A stretch of DNA of 34,703 nucleotides from Planctomycetota bacterium (GTDB lineage: Bacteria > Planctomycetota > Phycisphaerae > UBA1845 > CAIVHJ01): the NCBI GenBank assembly GCA_022573485.1, contig JACZTW010000003.1, forward strand, positions 1 through 34,703. The letters run 5' to 3'. Within the stretch, counting starts at the first letter, position 1. Each line of letters starts with the position of its first letter. The notes under the pieces are model-generated. The model was given only the letters and a program-made list of their open reading frames with translations, had not been told where the DNA came from and searched no databases. Positions 8,901 to 17,807 of this stretch are shown here, in pieces. Position numbers and translations under genes: made by a program.

Positions 8901-11224
8901 CAGGAGTTGGTATCGTTGGGCGTGTTCACGCAACCGACCAGTGGATCGCAACCGTCGGCCGTGCAGGGATTAGCGTCGTCGCAATCCAGCGGCGTACCTG
9001 CCTGACAGATCCCGCCGACGCACAGCTCGTCACCGTTGCAGACATCGCCGTCGTCGCAGGACGCTCGGGCAGGCTGATCGGTACAGTCAAACCCCGGGCT
9101 GGTGCAACGCGGATCGGCGCAGCCCACCGGGTTGTCACCTTCGCCATCACCACAGCAGAACCGATTGTTAGGATTGCCGCTTTGCAGGCCGTTGCAATCC
9201 TCCGGACAGGACAGGCAATCCTCCCCATCGCCGATCTCGCAGACGCCGTTGCCACAGCTTGCACCAGCGACGGGATCGTTCACGCAGCCAATCGCAGGGT
9301 CGCACGCGTCCGTCGTACAGGCGTTGGCGTCGTCGCAATCGAGCGGCGTGCCCGCCTGACACGTCCCGCCCACGCACAGCTCGTTGCCGTTGCAGGCATC
9401 GCCGTCGTCACAGGAATTGGCATCGTTGGGCGTATTCACGCAACCACCCAGCGGATCGCAACCGTCATCCGTACAGGGATTGAGGTCATCACAGTCCAGC
9501 AGCGTACCCGCCTGACAAGCCCCGCCCACGCACAGCTCAGCGCCGTTGCACACATCGCCGTCGTCGCAGGAGTTGGCATCGTTGGGCGTGTTCACGCAAC
9601 CAGCCAGCGGATCGCAACCGTCATCCGTACAGGGATTGAGGTCATCGCAGTCCAGCGGCGTACCCACCTGACAGGCCCCGCCCATGCACAGCTCGTTGCC
9701 GTTGCAGGCATCGCCGTCGTCGCAGTTGGAATCTGCAGGCGTGAACTGGCAATCGTTCAGGGGATCACACGTATCTTCCGTGCAGCTTACACCATCATCG
9801 CAATTGGCATCATTCGCGATCGACGTGCAATCGTTGACTGGATCACAGATGTCGTCCGTGCATGCCACGCCGTCGTCGCAGATCGTGTCGTAGGGTACAT
9901 TCTGGCAATCGTTTGTAAGGTCACAGAAATCCGTAGTGCATTCGACGCCGTCGTCACACAGGCTGTGGTGCGGCAGATGCAAGCAACCAACCAACGGATT
10001 GCAGCTGTCCGCAGTGCAGCCCACCTCGTCGACACAGTTGGCGTGATTGGGCGTGTTGACGCAGCCGATGGCAGAATCACAAGTATCATCGGTACACGGG
10101 ATCCCGTCGTCGCAAAGCGAAAGATCGACGGGCTCGTTGACGCAACCGGAATTCGGATCACACGTGTCGTTCGTGCAGATATCGGCGTCATCGCACGTCG
10201 CAGGATCGATCTGGGTAATCACGCATTCGCCCGCAATCGGTTCACAGAAATCGCTGGTGCAGAAATTGAGGTCATCACAATCGCTCGATGTCATGCAGAA
10301 GCAGAAAACCGTGATTTCGTCAACGAAGATGTGGGAATTCGTTTCACGAATCTTGAACGTGGTCGTCGCCAGCCCGTCGGGGACGGATGAAAACAAGGCG
10401 AAATCGACGGTGCCCCGTGATGGGCCGGTGCTGACGAACGCAGCCAGAATCTCCGACTCCGTGATCACATAGTCGATACCATCATTTCCCGAAATGAAGA
10501 TCACGGGATCATCATTGGAGAAGTCAATCTGGTTCAAGCCAAGGAGAATCTTGTCCGCGCGCACCGGGCCATCGAAGGTGAAGATGACTTCCTCATCTTT
10601 GGCGTTTCCCTGGCCATCGATTCCCAATCCGCCGATGCCGCAGTCTGTGCGGCGAACACCCGTGCCATCGAGAGTCAGCACAACGGAGCCGGGATTACCG
10701 GGGGCATTGGGATCAGTCGGGCTGCCGGTGGCGACGCTGGTTCTCGCCGTCAGGACCACAGAAGCGGCCTGGCCTTCGCTGTTCTGGGGGCGATAAACAT
10801 CTTGACAGACGCTTCCCTGGGCAGAATCCGTCAAAACGACCGACTCAAGGATGCACGGCACAGGCTGGTTGCAGACCCCATCGAGACATGCTTCATCGCC
10901 GGGACAGACGACAGGAGTGTGGACACAAGAGAAGTCGATGCAACTATCGATGGTGCAGCCATCGCCGTCGTCGCATTCCGCGGCGCCCCCGCAGCCGACA
11001 CCCGCAGCCGAACGTCTCTGTGTGCCGGCGACATCGTGCGGTGCTACAAGCGACGAGGAATAATCCGATGGAGACCAATCGCGAGGCCGGTCCACTGAAA
11101 CGCGTGGTAACCATGCTGGCAGGAGCACCATGCTCTGCAACTGACCGACTGCAGACGGCAATCTGAGCAGCGTTTGAACTCCGAGGAGCGCCAACGCCAA
11201 TGTGAGGACCGCCCACTTATTCAC
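5972..11224 (-). CDS. Giant secreted Cys-rich CTDC-like repeat protein with dockerin-like pair and FG-GAP-like C-terminus
   Basis: 1750 aa; N-terminal signal-like MNKWAVLTLALALLGVQTLLRLPSAVGQ. Many CDDGDVCNGDELCVGGTCQAGTPLDCDDLNPCTDDGCDPLGGCVNTPNDANS units; DLTQDGVINAPDLAELLGAWGP..ADFDEDGAVGAFDLALMLGCWG; then ADFTADGIDDLAVSAPGEDED, GDLDGDGDLDLIVGNYGTGDAYVLFG, GDITADGHSDLWLADP. Confidence 0.9.
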   Translation of the reverse strand: MNKWAVLTLALALLGVQTLLRLPSAVGQLQSMVLLPAWLPRVSVDRPRDWSPSDYSSSLVAPHDVAGTQRRSAAGVGCGGAAECDDGDGCTIDSCIDFSCVHTPVVCPGDEACLDGVCNQPVPCILESVVLTDSAQGSVCQDVYRPQNSEGQAASVVLTARTSVATGSPTDPNAPGNPGSVVLTLDGTGVRRTDCGIGGLGIDGQGNAKDEEVIFTFDGPVRADKILLGLNQIDFSNDDPVIFISGNDGIDYVITESEILAAFVSTGPSRGTVDFALFSSVPDGLATTTFKIRETNSHIFVDEITVFCFCMTSSDCDDLNFCTSDFCEPIAGECVITQIDPATCDDADICTNDTCDPNSGCVNEPVDLSLCDDGIPCTDDTCDSAIGCVNTPNHANCVDEVGCTADSCNPLVGCLHLPHHSLCDDGVECTTDFCDLTNDCQNVPYDTICDDGVACTDDICDPVNDCTSIANDANCDDGVSCTEDTCDPLNDCQFTPADSNCDDGDACNGNELCMGGACQVGTPLDCDDLNPCTDDGCDPLAGCVNTPNDANSCDDGDVCNGAELCVGGACQAGTLLDCDDLNPCTDDGCDPLGGCVNTPNDANSCDDGDACNGNELCVGGTCQAGTPLDCDDANACTTDACDPAIGCVNDPVAGASCGNGVCEIGDGEDCLSCPEDCNGLQSGNPNNRFCCGDGEGDNPVGCADPRCTSPGFDCTDQPARASCDDGDVCNGDELCVGGICQAGTPLDCDDANPCTADGCDPLVGCVNTPNDTNSCDDGDVCNGDETCLGGICQGGTPPDCDDANSCTDDACDAVAGCVHTPNDTNSCDDGNVCNGDEACVSGICQAGTPLDCDDANPCTDDACDPLGGCVNTPNDLNSCDDGDVCNGAETCVGGICQAGALLDCDDLNPCTDDICDSLDGCVNTPNDANSCDDGDVCNGDELCVGGTCQAGTPLDCDDLNACTDDTCDPSVGCVNEGIVCSDGDACNGVEFCAPVDGTCQPGVITDCNGNDNDDSCDIADGGSPDCNENEVPDECDIADGTSPDEDGSGVPDECENPCLPVDLTQDGVINAPDLAELLGAWGPNPGHPADFDEDGAVGAFDLALMLGCWGLLEPPEVLLQPGARTRYYIEPGASLTLPIRYTTTLMTLINVYSRPSGLPPSDNVVLLGQVQVSPGEDIDTTITIDTTELGVGAATVLLGTNQAIGSTVTGNRALTDPTNPVSGAVVLYIGNAPDAPLNPQVNGEAGVEAAEPPFINLDLEVGEPRALTAGTGVQPFEANKVVHPGVGVGNGDTFRRTGPGVAQRKTIVGEDFDGDGYGDVCTIGAANTPGLSPVIHIMFGAPHLLTAGADANGGPEAVNGDWSSPVNSFTPGIGTAIILPANGPDERIVAIGSGDFNGDGHRDIAVVSNTASANTVSHVYVLLLSGGPDPADGASLRTYTTRGTQNATTGEGLHADVAVADFTADGIDDLAVSAPGEDEDGVSNDEGAVYVIYGRPSTLPANNLPPSGPLTVAVAGSNGVALNGTAGSDEFFGASLGVGNFDGGPMDLWVATAGAGTTTGGLFLFPGAEGSLSAQPAIQYTYAGSTDMLGSDGLPGDIVSGPFTSSAGTFDDVIVGLPGENAVRIIPPTINTSGPITRNGIVEIINTRTVSIGILGHATALGDLDGDGDLDLIVGNYGTGDAYVLFGPISSNGPPLRYSDTDNDFDMALLSGQDTGQAVRFGDITADGHSDLWLADPAADIQCLTGLGIP
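8220..10290 (-). repeat. Tandem 156-bp (52-aa) Cys-rich coding repeats
   Basis: The core 'gttgggcg' recurs at 8447, 8603, 8759 and 8915 (exactly 156 bp apart) and at 9425 and 9581 (156 bp), with more divergent units at the flanks. Outer limits are approximate. Confidence 0.9.
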
Positions 11225-11740
11225 AGATTCTTCTCCACAGCTAAATGAGCCGAAATGACCGCCTGACAGAGGTGGAGCGCTTCTCTCCTAAACCGATGCG
11301 CAGGTGCGCCATGCCGATAACCAAGTCGAGTATACAGACTTGATCCAAAAAATCACAACCGATCCGACTGACCCCTCGGGATTTGCCCGCTCATCAATGA
11401 TCCTGAGCCTCTCTGCAAGCGGGCGAGCGAGTGTAACTCCCGTTCTATAATAATGTTACGATCGCACTGCCGGACCCGACAGCGGCGTGGCGCATTCTCT
11501 CCTGACCCGGATTTCAGAGTTTCTTCGTGGCAAAAACAATGTGAGAAATACGGGCTAGTGACATGTCAGTATAGGCGCACGTCGATTCAGGATCACCGTC
11601 CTATAAGAGGATTTCACCTTGGACGCAGCGCTGAAAGTCTGAATATCCGCAGTCTTCCGGGCTGGAGATGGAGCCCGTGTCTGGAATCGGACAACCGCAC
11701 GCGATACGCTCGACGCAACTCCGAAAGGAAGTCGGTGCCG

Positions 11741-13009
11741 CTACGAAATCGCCTGCAGTGCGATATCCTTGCGGTAGAATACGCCGTTGTAGTCGATCAT
11801 TCCCGCCGCACGATAGGCCAGATCCCGGGCGGCAGAGACATCCTCTCCAAGAGCCGTGACGCCCAGCACGCGGCCGCCGTTGGTCACGATCCGGCCTTGG
11901 GCCTGGGCGGTTCCCGAGTGAAAAACGACGACGTCTTCGAGTTCGCCGGCGGGGTCGAGCCCCGAAATCGGTTTGCGCCTCAAGTACGCACCAGGGTAGC
12001 CCTCCGAGGCAAGAACGACACAGACGGCTGCCCGGCGATCCCAATCGAGCGTGATGTGCTCCAGATTCCCATCGATCACGGCTTCGATAACGTCGAGAAG
12101 GTCTGTCTGAAGTCGCGCCAGGAGCACCTGCGCCTCCGGATCACCGAAGCGGCAGTTGAATTCCAGCACTTTCGGCCCCGCCGCTGTAAGCATGAGCCCG
12201 GCGTACAGCACGCCTTTGTACGGTGTTTCCCGCCGCGTCATGGCGTCGATAGCCGGCACAAGAATCTCCGAGCAGACCTGCCGCATCGTGCTCTCATCGA
12301 GAATCGCCGCCGGAGAATACGCCCCCATGCCTCCCGTGTTCGGTCCGGTGTCTCCTTCCCCGATCGGCTTGTGATCTTGCGTCGGCTCGAGAACATAGAT
12401 ATTCCGCCCATCAACCAGGGCGTGAATGGAAATCTCCGGGCCGCTAAGCCGCTCTTCAACGACGACTTTGTCACCCGCAGCGCCGAACTGCTTTTCGATC
12501 ATGATCTTGTCCAGCGCGAGCAAGGCCTCAGCCGGCTCCGAACAAACCAAGACGCCTTTGCCTTTGGCCAGTCCGGAAGCCTTGACCACCAGGGCGCAGT
12601 CCCGCGTGGCCACATACTCTCGGGCCTGCTCATAATTATCAAAGATGCGCGCTTCCGCCGTCGGGATGGCGGCGCTCTTCATGAATTGTTTGGCATAGGC
12701 CTTATCGCCCTCGATTCTGGCGGCGCCCGACGAGGGGCCGAAAATGCGCAAGCCCGCGCCCGTGAACAGATCGACGATGCCGGCGCACAAAGGATCTTCA
12801 GGGCCGACGATGGTGAGATCGATCGACTGCTGCCGGGCGAAATCCAGCAAACCGGGCAGGTCTTCCGCATCTATATTGACATTCTCGGCGATGCCCGCCG
12901 TGCCGGCATTGCCCGGGGCGCAATAGAGCTTCGTCAATCGGTCCGATTGATCGATCTTCCAGGCCAGCGCATGCTCGCGGCCGCCACTTCCCACTATCAA
13001 TACTCTCAT
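11741..13009 (-). CDS. purD: Phosphoribosylamine--glycine ligase
   Basis: MRVLIVGSGGREHALAWKI.., VGPEDPLCAGIVD, FGPSSGAARIEGDKAYAK, KGVLYAGLMLT, EFNCRFGDPEAQ. Start set at MRVL; the longer ORF start is unlikely. Confidence 0.96.
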   Translation of the reverse strand: MRVLIVGSGGREHALAWKIDQSDRLTKLYCAPGNAGTAGIAENVNIDAEDLPGLLDFARQQSIDLTIVGPEDPLCAGIVDLFTGAGLRIFGPSSGAARIEGDKAYAKQFMKSAAIPTAEARIFDNYEQAREYVATRDCALVVKASGLAKGKGVLVCSEPAEALLALDKIMIEKQFGAAGDKVVVEERLSGPEISIHALVDGRNIYVLEPTQDHKPIGEGDTGPNTGGMGAYSPAAILDESTMRQVCSEILVPAIDAMTRRETPYKGVLYAGLMLTAAGPKVLEFNCRFGDPEAQVLLARLQTDLLDVIEAVIDGNLEHITLDWDRRAAVCVVLASEGYPGAYLRRKPISGLDPAGELEDVVVFHSGTAQAQGRIVTNGGRVLGVTALGEDVSAARDLAYRAAGMIDYNGVFYRKDIALQAIS

Positions 13010-13070
13010 GGTCCTGATAGGATGCCCGACCAATTGAGCTGGGTCAACACTGTTTGAATGCAGGCCGCCC

Positions 13071-14756
13071 GTGCTGCCAACATTGCAGAAGTACATTTTT
13101 CGCGAGATGGGCAAGACTTTCCTGCTCACGGCCATCGGCCTGACCGCCGTCTTGAGCACTTGCGGCGGGGCGGCGAGCATTCTCCCGCTGGAAAGCCTCA
13201 GCGCCCGGCAGACTCTGTTCCTGCTGGCGCTGTCCGTGCCGATCAGCACCGCTTTCACGCTACCGATTGCGGCTCTGTTCAGTGCCACCATCACCTACGG
13301 CCGACTTGCGGCGGATAATGAATTCACTGCTGTTCGCAGTGGCGGTATCAATATTCACGTGCTGTTCCTGCCGTGCCTTTTGATCAGTCTGGTGTCCGGC
13401 ATGGTGACATTCGTGCTTTTCAATTTTGCGATCCCGGGCATGATGCGCCAGATGCGCGTCATCGCTCAAAACAGCGCCGTGGACATCGTGGCCGGCGTAC
13501 TCAAGAGCGGTGAAAGCATCGATGTTTTCAGAGGCTATCGTATCCGAGCCGATGGCGTTCGACGCGTGACGCCCAATTCCGGATCGAACGATGAGGAAAC
13601 CGCGTTGTACCTGGAGAATGTCGTTTTTCTGCAGTTTGAGTCGAGTGAAGATGAATCCGGCTCTGATTCGCGGCCCGCCGGCACGAGCGCAATTAAGCAG
13701 TGGGGATGGGGCGAATCGGCGGTGATCAAGTTCTTCCATCATCAAGGTCGCCCGCAAATCGAGGTCGGTCTGGAGAACGTTACCCGATTCGGCAGCGATG
13801 GCAAGGCAGAACCTCGAGCGCCATACGTGCATCTGGGACCGCTTGAGTTTTCCCCGGGCGGACGGAGGCTTCGTCCCAAGCATCTGTCGTTGCCGGATCT
13901 GCTCGACTATCTATCGCGGCCCGAGGAGGTCTTCTCCGCTGTGACCAAAGAACTTCATCGAGCCAGAGAGGCCGTCCAGACGATGCTCCTCTTTGACCAC
14001 TTGCTGGCCTGCCTGGATCGTCAGGGAGACGGCTGTGAGCTGAAGTCCACGGGTATCACCCTCCGAATTGAGGCCGACCACGCGGAGATCGCCCGGGACT
14101 CCGCACGCAAAAGCGCTCAGCTTCGGGTGGCCGGCTTGAAGGCCATTGAGCAAACCGCAGGCCACACCAGAGAGTACCAAGCCAAGGAAGGGCGAATCCG
14201 CCTTTTGATTCAAGAAGATCAGCAACCGAGAGTTCAATTACTTTTGACCGAGGACGTCACCCTCCAGGAGATCGGCCGTCAGAACCCGGCCACCTCAATC
14301 AGAGACGTGCAGCTCGGTCCTTTCGAGCTCCCGCCGGAGGTTCAAGCGAAGTTGAACAGCGACCAATACACGGATGAGCAATTGTGGAACAAGGACGCCA
14401 GGTTTGGGCTTGGGCCTGAAGTCGATTGGCAGTTGAAGCGACTTCGCAAGCAGCGCAGCAAGTATCTGCACCAGATACTCGCCGAAATCAATGTACGAAC
14501 GGTCTACAGCATCAGCGTCCTTGTGCTGGCCGTCCTGGGCGCCGCTCTGGGGATGATCTATCGTGGCGGCCACCTCCTGGTCGCCTTCGGGATCAGCTTC
14601 GTGCCGACGTTGTTCGTCGTCGTGCTCACGATCCTGGGCAAGAACATCGCCAAGGGCGAGAGTACCTTGCTCGTCGGCCTGGCCATCATGTGGCTCGGTT
14701 TGATCATCGTAACCTCCGTGGACTATGTCGTCCTCAAACGCTACGTGCCAAGGTGA
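13071..14756 (+). CDS. LptF/LptG (YjgP/YjgQ) family permease
   Basis: N-terminal TM region with LAADNEFTAVRSGGI, a large periplasmic-type middle, C-terminal TM helices. GTG start at 13071. Confidence 0.85.
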   Translation: MLPTLQKYIFREMGKTFLLTAIGLTAVLSTCGGAASILPLESLSARQTLFLLALSVPISTAFTLPIAALFSATITYGRLAADNEFTAVRSGGINIHVLFLPCLLISLVSGMVTFVLFNFAIPGMMRQMRVIAQNSAVDIVAGVLKSGESIDVFRGYRIRADGVRRVTPNSGSNDEETALYLENVVFLQFESSEDESGSDSRPAGTSAIKQWGWGESAVIKFFHHQGRPQIEVGLENVTRFGSDGKAEPRAPYVHLGPLEFSPGGRRLRPKHLSLPDLLDYLSRPEEVFSAVTKELHRAREAVQTMLLFDHLLACLDRQGDGCELKSTGITLRIEADHAEIARDSARKSAQLRVAGLKAIEQTAGHTREYQAKEGRIRLLIQEDQQPRVQLLLTEDVTLQEIGRQNPATSIRDVQLGPFELPPEVQAKLNSDQYTDEQLWNKDARFGLGPEVDWQLKRLRKQRSKYLHQILAEINVRTVYSISVLVLAVLGAALGMIYRGGHLLVAFGISFVPTLFVVVLTILGKNIAKGESTLLVGLAIMWLGLIIVTSVDYVVLKRYVPR

Positions 14757-14761
14757 AGCGC

Positions 14762-15853
14762 ATGGTGACCACGCTGGATCGATACATCGCGAGGCAGTTT
14801 GTCCTGAATTATGTCATTGCCTTCAGCGTACTCGTCAGCTTGTACATCGTTCTCGATTTGTTCTTCAATCTTGACGAGTTCTACCAGGGCACGGATCTGG
14901 GGATTGTTGAGATCGCGATCGCGGTGGTCAAGTACTATACCACGCAGTTGTTTTGGTATTTCTCGCAGATTTCAGGCGTGATCACGTTGTTCGCAATGGC
15001 GTTCACGTTGGCCCGGATGCAGCGCGACAATGAATTCGTAGCCATCATTTCGTCGGGTGTCAGTCTGTACCGCATCGCCCTGACGGTGATCGTCCTGGGC
15101 GTCGCTCTGAACGGGCTGTGGCTGGTGGATCAAGAGTTGATCATTCCGCGACTGGCGCCCAAGCTCGCCCAGAGTCACAAAGCCGTCGCCCTTAACGCGC
15201 CCTATGGGATCTGGTTGCTGCGTCAAAAGGATGGCTCTCTGCTCTCAGCGTCCCAATTTGACCACAACTCAGGCGTGCTCCGCGACGTCTTGATCATGCC
15301 CTCTCCTGCGGATCAGCTCGCCGAAACCATCGTGGCCGACCGGGCGACCTGGGAACCGAACCCGCAAGAAGGCCCCGGCACTTGGATTCTGGATCGAGGC
15401 CAACGGTTGTCCATCATACCCAATGACGACGGCGGCTACGACACGCTGAAAAGACCCCTGGCCAGTTTTCGGAGCGAGACGGGACCCGATGAAATCGCCC
15501 AGCGTCAATCGACTCAATGGGTTGATTTCCTCAGCCGGTCTCAACTGATGGAACTCGGTGACAGTGGGATGGGCCTGCCGGCTCGAATCGCCGCCGCCAT
15601 CCACAACCGTTTTTCGACGCCGATTGTCAACATGCTGATATTGATCATCGGCGTGCCCATTTTTCTGGATCGGCATCCGAGCACAGTCATCCAACGCGGC
15701 GGCCGGTGTTTGCTCATTTGCGGTGCGTGTTTTCTCTTCGCCTACTTTTGCCGAAGTATGACCTTCAAGGATTACGTAGCGCTTGCGGCGTGGTTGCCGA
15801 TCATTCTGCTGGCACCGGCCATGGTCGTTATGCTGGACCGAATGAAGACTTGA
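14762..15853 (+). CDS. LptF/LptG (YjgP/YjgQ) family permease
   Basis: MVTTLDRYIARQFVLNYVIAF.., ARMQRDNEFVAIISSGVSLYRIA, C-terminal TM helices; immediately downstream of the paralogue. Start set at ATG 14762. Confidence 0.88.
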   Translation: MVTTLDRYIARQFVLNYVIAFSVLVSLYIVLDLFFNLDEFYQGTDLGIVEIAIAVVKYYTTQLFWYFSQISGVITLFAMAFTLARMQRDNEFVAIISSGVSLYRIALTVIVLGVALNGLWLVDQELIIPRLAPKLAQSHKAVALNAPYGIWLLRQKDGSLLSASQFDHNSGVLRDVLIMPSPADQLAETIVADRATWEPNPQEGPGTWILDRGQRLSIIPNDDGGYDTLKRPLASFRSETGPDEIAQRQSTQWVDFLSRSQLMELGDSGMGLPARIAAAIHNRFSTPIVNMLILIIGVPIFLDRHPSTVIQRGGRCLLICGACFLFAYFCRSMTFKDYVALAAWLPIILLAPAMVVMLDRMKT

Positions 15854-15880
15854 GCATCCGGCGAGCTGCCTGCGGAACGG

Positions 15881-16447
15881 TCATACCGCGGTCACTTCTT
15901 TCTGCTTCGCTGAGGATTGTTCGTCAATCTTGGATTCGAATTGCTTGGTCAACTTTTGGATTTCGTCTTTGGCATCGGCAGCCTGATCTTTGCTGAGTTG
16001 ATGTTCATTTTCCAGGGCGTCGATATGCTTGTTGGCGTCGCGTCGGGCGTTTCGGACGGCGACTTTCTGCGCCTCCGCCATCCGCTTGATTTCCTGGGTT
16101 AGTTGCTGGCGTCGCTCGCCGGACAGCATGGGAATGGGCAGGCGGATCGTGGGGCCGTCGACGTTTGGCGTCAGCCCCAGATTCGAGGCCAGAATCGCCT
16201 TTTCGATGTCTTTACTCGTGGCAGGGTCATAGGGCTTGACAATCAAGAGGGCCGGCTCCGGAGTGGAAATCGTCGCCAGCTCACGCAGGTCCATCGACGA
16301 GCCGTAGGCCGTCACGTCGACCTTGACATGCTCCACCAGTCCGGGCGATGCCCGCCCCGTTCGAACACCCTTGAGTTCTTCGGAGAAGTAATCCTGCGCT
16401 TTGCGCATGTGATTCTTGCAATTGTCGAGGATTTCCTGCGCCGGCAT
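15881..16447 (-). CDS. frr: Ribosome recycling factor
   Basis: FSEELKGVRTGRASPGLVEHVKVDVTAYGS..LRELATISTPEPALLIVKPYDPATSKDIEKAILASNLGLTPNVDGPTIRLPIPMLSGERRQQL. Start set at MPAQEIL (16447). Confidence 0.96.
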   Translation of the reverse strand: MPAQEILDNCKNHMRKAQDYFSEELKGVRTGRASPGLVEHVKVDVTAYGSSMDLRELATISTPEPALLIVKPYDPATSKDIEKAILASNLGLTPNVDGPTIRLPIPMLSGERRQQLTQEIKRMAEAQKVAVRNARRDANKHIDALENEHQLSKDQAADAKDEIQKLTKQFESKIDEQSSAKQKEVTAV

Positions 16448-16557
16448 CTGCGCACCTCCAACGTGGACAGCGATCTTGACTATGTACAGTCTAGCCGGGC
16501 TGGAGGCAACGAGCAAGACGTGAGCACCTGTCGACGAATGGACGGCTTTCCAACAAG

Positions 16558-16601
16558 AAAAAAGCGTTTGCGGCGGTCTGGAAAGAACCGCCGCAAACGC
16601 G
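16558..16601 (-). terminator. Rho-independent-type terminator for the pseudopilin gene
   Basis: 14-bp perfect stem GCGTTTGCGGCGGT (16565-16578) / ACCGCCGCAAACGC (16588-16601); 7 A on + strand at 16558-16564 gives U7 on the minus-strand transcript, just past the stop at 16635. Confidence 0.9.
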
Positions 16602-16634
16602 AATGTCGCATCTCTTAACGATTAACGTCCTCAG

Positions 16635-17807
16635 CTACGGCCAGAGGTAGGTGTCGGTCGTGCCATTCGTGAACACGTCCGAACCCTCAACGATCTCAAC
16701 GGTCTCAAACCCCGGCGGCAAGATCTGGAGGTTTCCGCGCCAGGGCGTTGCGCCCCAGTCATTCCCTGGTGGAGGAGGAAGAGCATCCGCATCCGTCGCA
16801 GTCGGGGGGGTAACAGGCTCGCCCTGCCTGAGATAAATATTGTCGTTGTCGACGCCGACGCAGGGCCTTTCTTTGAACGATGCGCTGCCATCCACTCGAA
16901 AGACATTCTGTCCGCCCCCGTTGCCTCGACCGCCGTGGTTCGGGGAGTTGCCGCGCCGCCAGCGGATGGGCGTGTGCTTCGGCAACAGGTTCGCAAGGGT
17001 GTCGGTATGAACCGTGCCCGGGTTGTTCGGATTCCGATAGCCGCTGTTGCCGGAGTAAACCGACTCGATCGAACTATCCGGCGGGGGAACCAAGGGAGTG
17101 TCGGCGCCGCCCATTTCGATTACTTGCGGGACGTTTTTGCGGTTAAACGGCCCTTTGTCCGCCATGACCACGAGCCGAGGATCCGCCCGGCCACTCGGCT
17201 TAGCCTTATTCGCTTTTGAATTCCCGAACGGCACCTGGTAAGCGTAGCTGCACGTGCGATAGCCCTCAAAGTCATAGAAAACATCCGGCGAGCGCACGTT
17301 CCGATCCCCAGCGTCCGTGTTGCCATCGGGGTTGTCCCGAAGTGGATCAATCACATCATCATCCGAACTCGGACAAACCACCTGTTTGGGAGCGATTCGG
17401 GTTTCCCGAATCAACTGCCAGAAGACCCGGCTGACGCTGACTCTCGTCGCTACGAAGGGATCTCCCCATGGCTGAGGAGTATCGCCGTTGCTCCACAGAG
17501 ATTGGCGGAATTTCTGATCGACGCCGGCGTCGTGGCCACCCATTGTTCCGGGCCAGATGATTATGTCACTAGGAAGGGCCGAGTCAAATCCGACACTCTT
17601 GTGCGGCGGAATCATCCACGAGCCCGCGTTGTCATTGCCGTACATGACGGTTGCGCTGCCCACGGCTTTCAGATTCGTGCCGCAGACGGTGCGCTTGGCC
17701 AACTCCCGGGCCCGTGCTAGGCTGGGCAGCAGGATCGCGATCAACAGGGCGATGATCGCGATGACCACCAAGAGTTCGACCAATGTGAATCCTTTGGTTC
17801 GTCGCAT
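16635..17807 (-). CDS. Type II secretion/pilin-like prepilin (planctomycete-type pseudopilin)
   Basis: [52 protein letters not shown]..: prepilin cleavage/methylation motif. Start set at MRRTKGF (17807). Confidence 0.92.
   Translation of the reverse strand: MRRTKGFTLVELLVVIAIIALLIAILLPSLARARELAKRTVCGTNLKAVGSATVMYGNDNAGSWMIPPHKSVGFDSALPSDIIIWPGTMGGHDAGVDQKFRQSLWSNGDTPQPWGDPFVATRVSVSRVFWQLIRETRIAPKQVVCPSSDDDVIDPLRDNPDGNTDAGDRNVRSPDVFYDFEGYRTCSYAYQVPFGNSKANKAKPSGRADPRLVVMADKGPFNRKNVPQVIEMGGADTPLVPPPDSSIESVYSGNSGYRNPNNPGTVHTDTLANLLPKHTPIRWRRGNSPNHGGRGNGGGQNVFRVDGSASFKERPCVGVDNDNIYLRQGEPVTPPTATDADALPPPPGNDWGATPWRGNLQILPPGFETVEIVEGSDVFTNGTTDTYLWP

Noticed and set aside
8768-10390. 540-aa plus-strand ORF antisense to the Cys-rich repeats
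   Set aside because: Its repetitive sequence (IVGRIHATxQRIATVIRTGIEVI..) simply mirrors the 156-bp units of the opposite-strand gene; shadow ORF of a high-GC repeat.
11453-13057. 534-aa plus-strand ORF
   Set aside because: Antisense to clearly recognisable purD; composition is Arg-rich and resembles no family.
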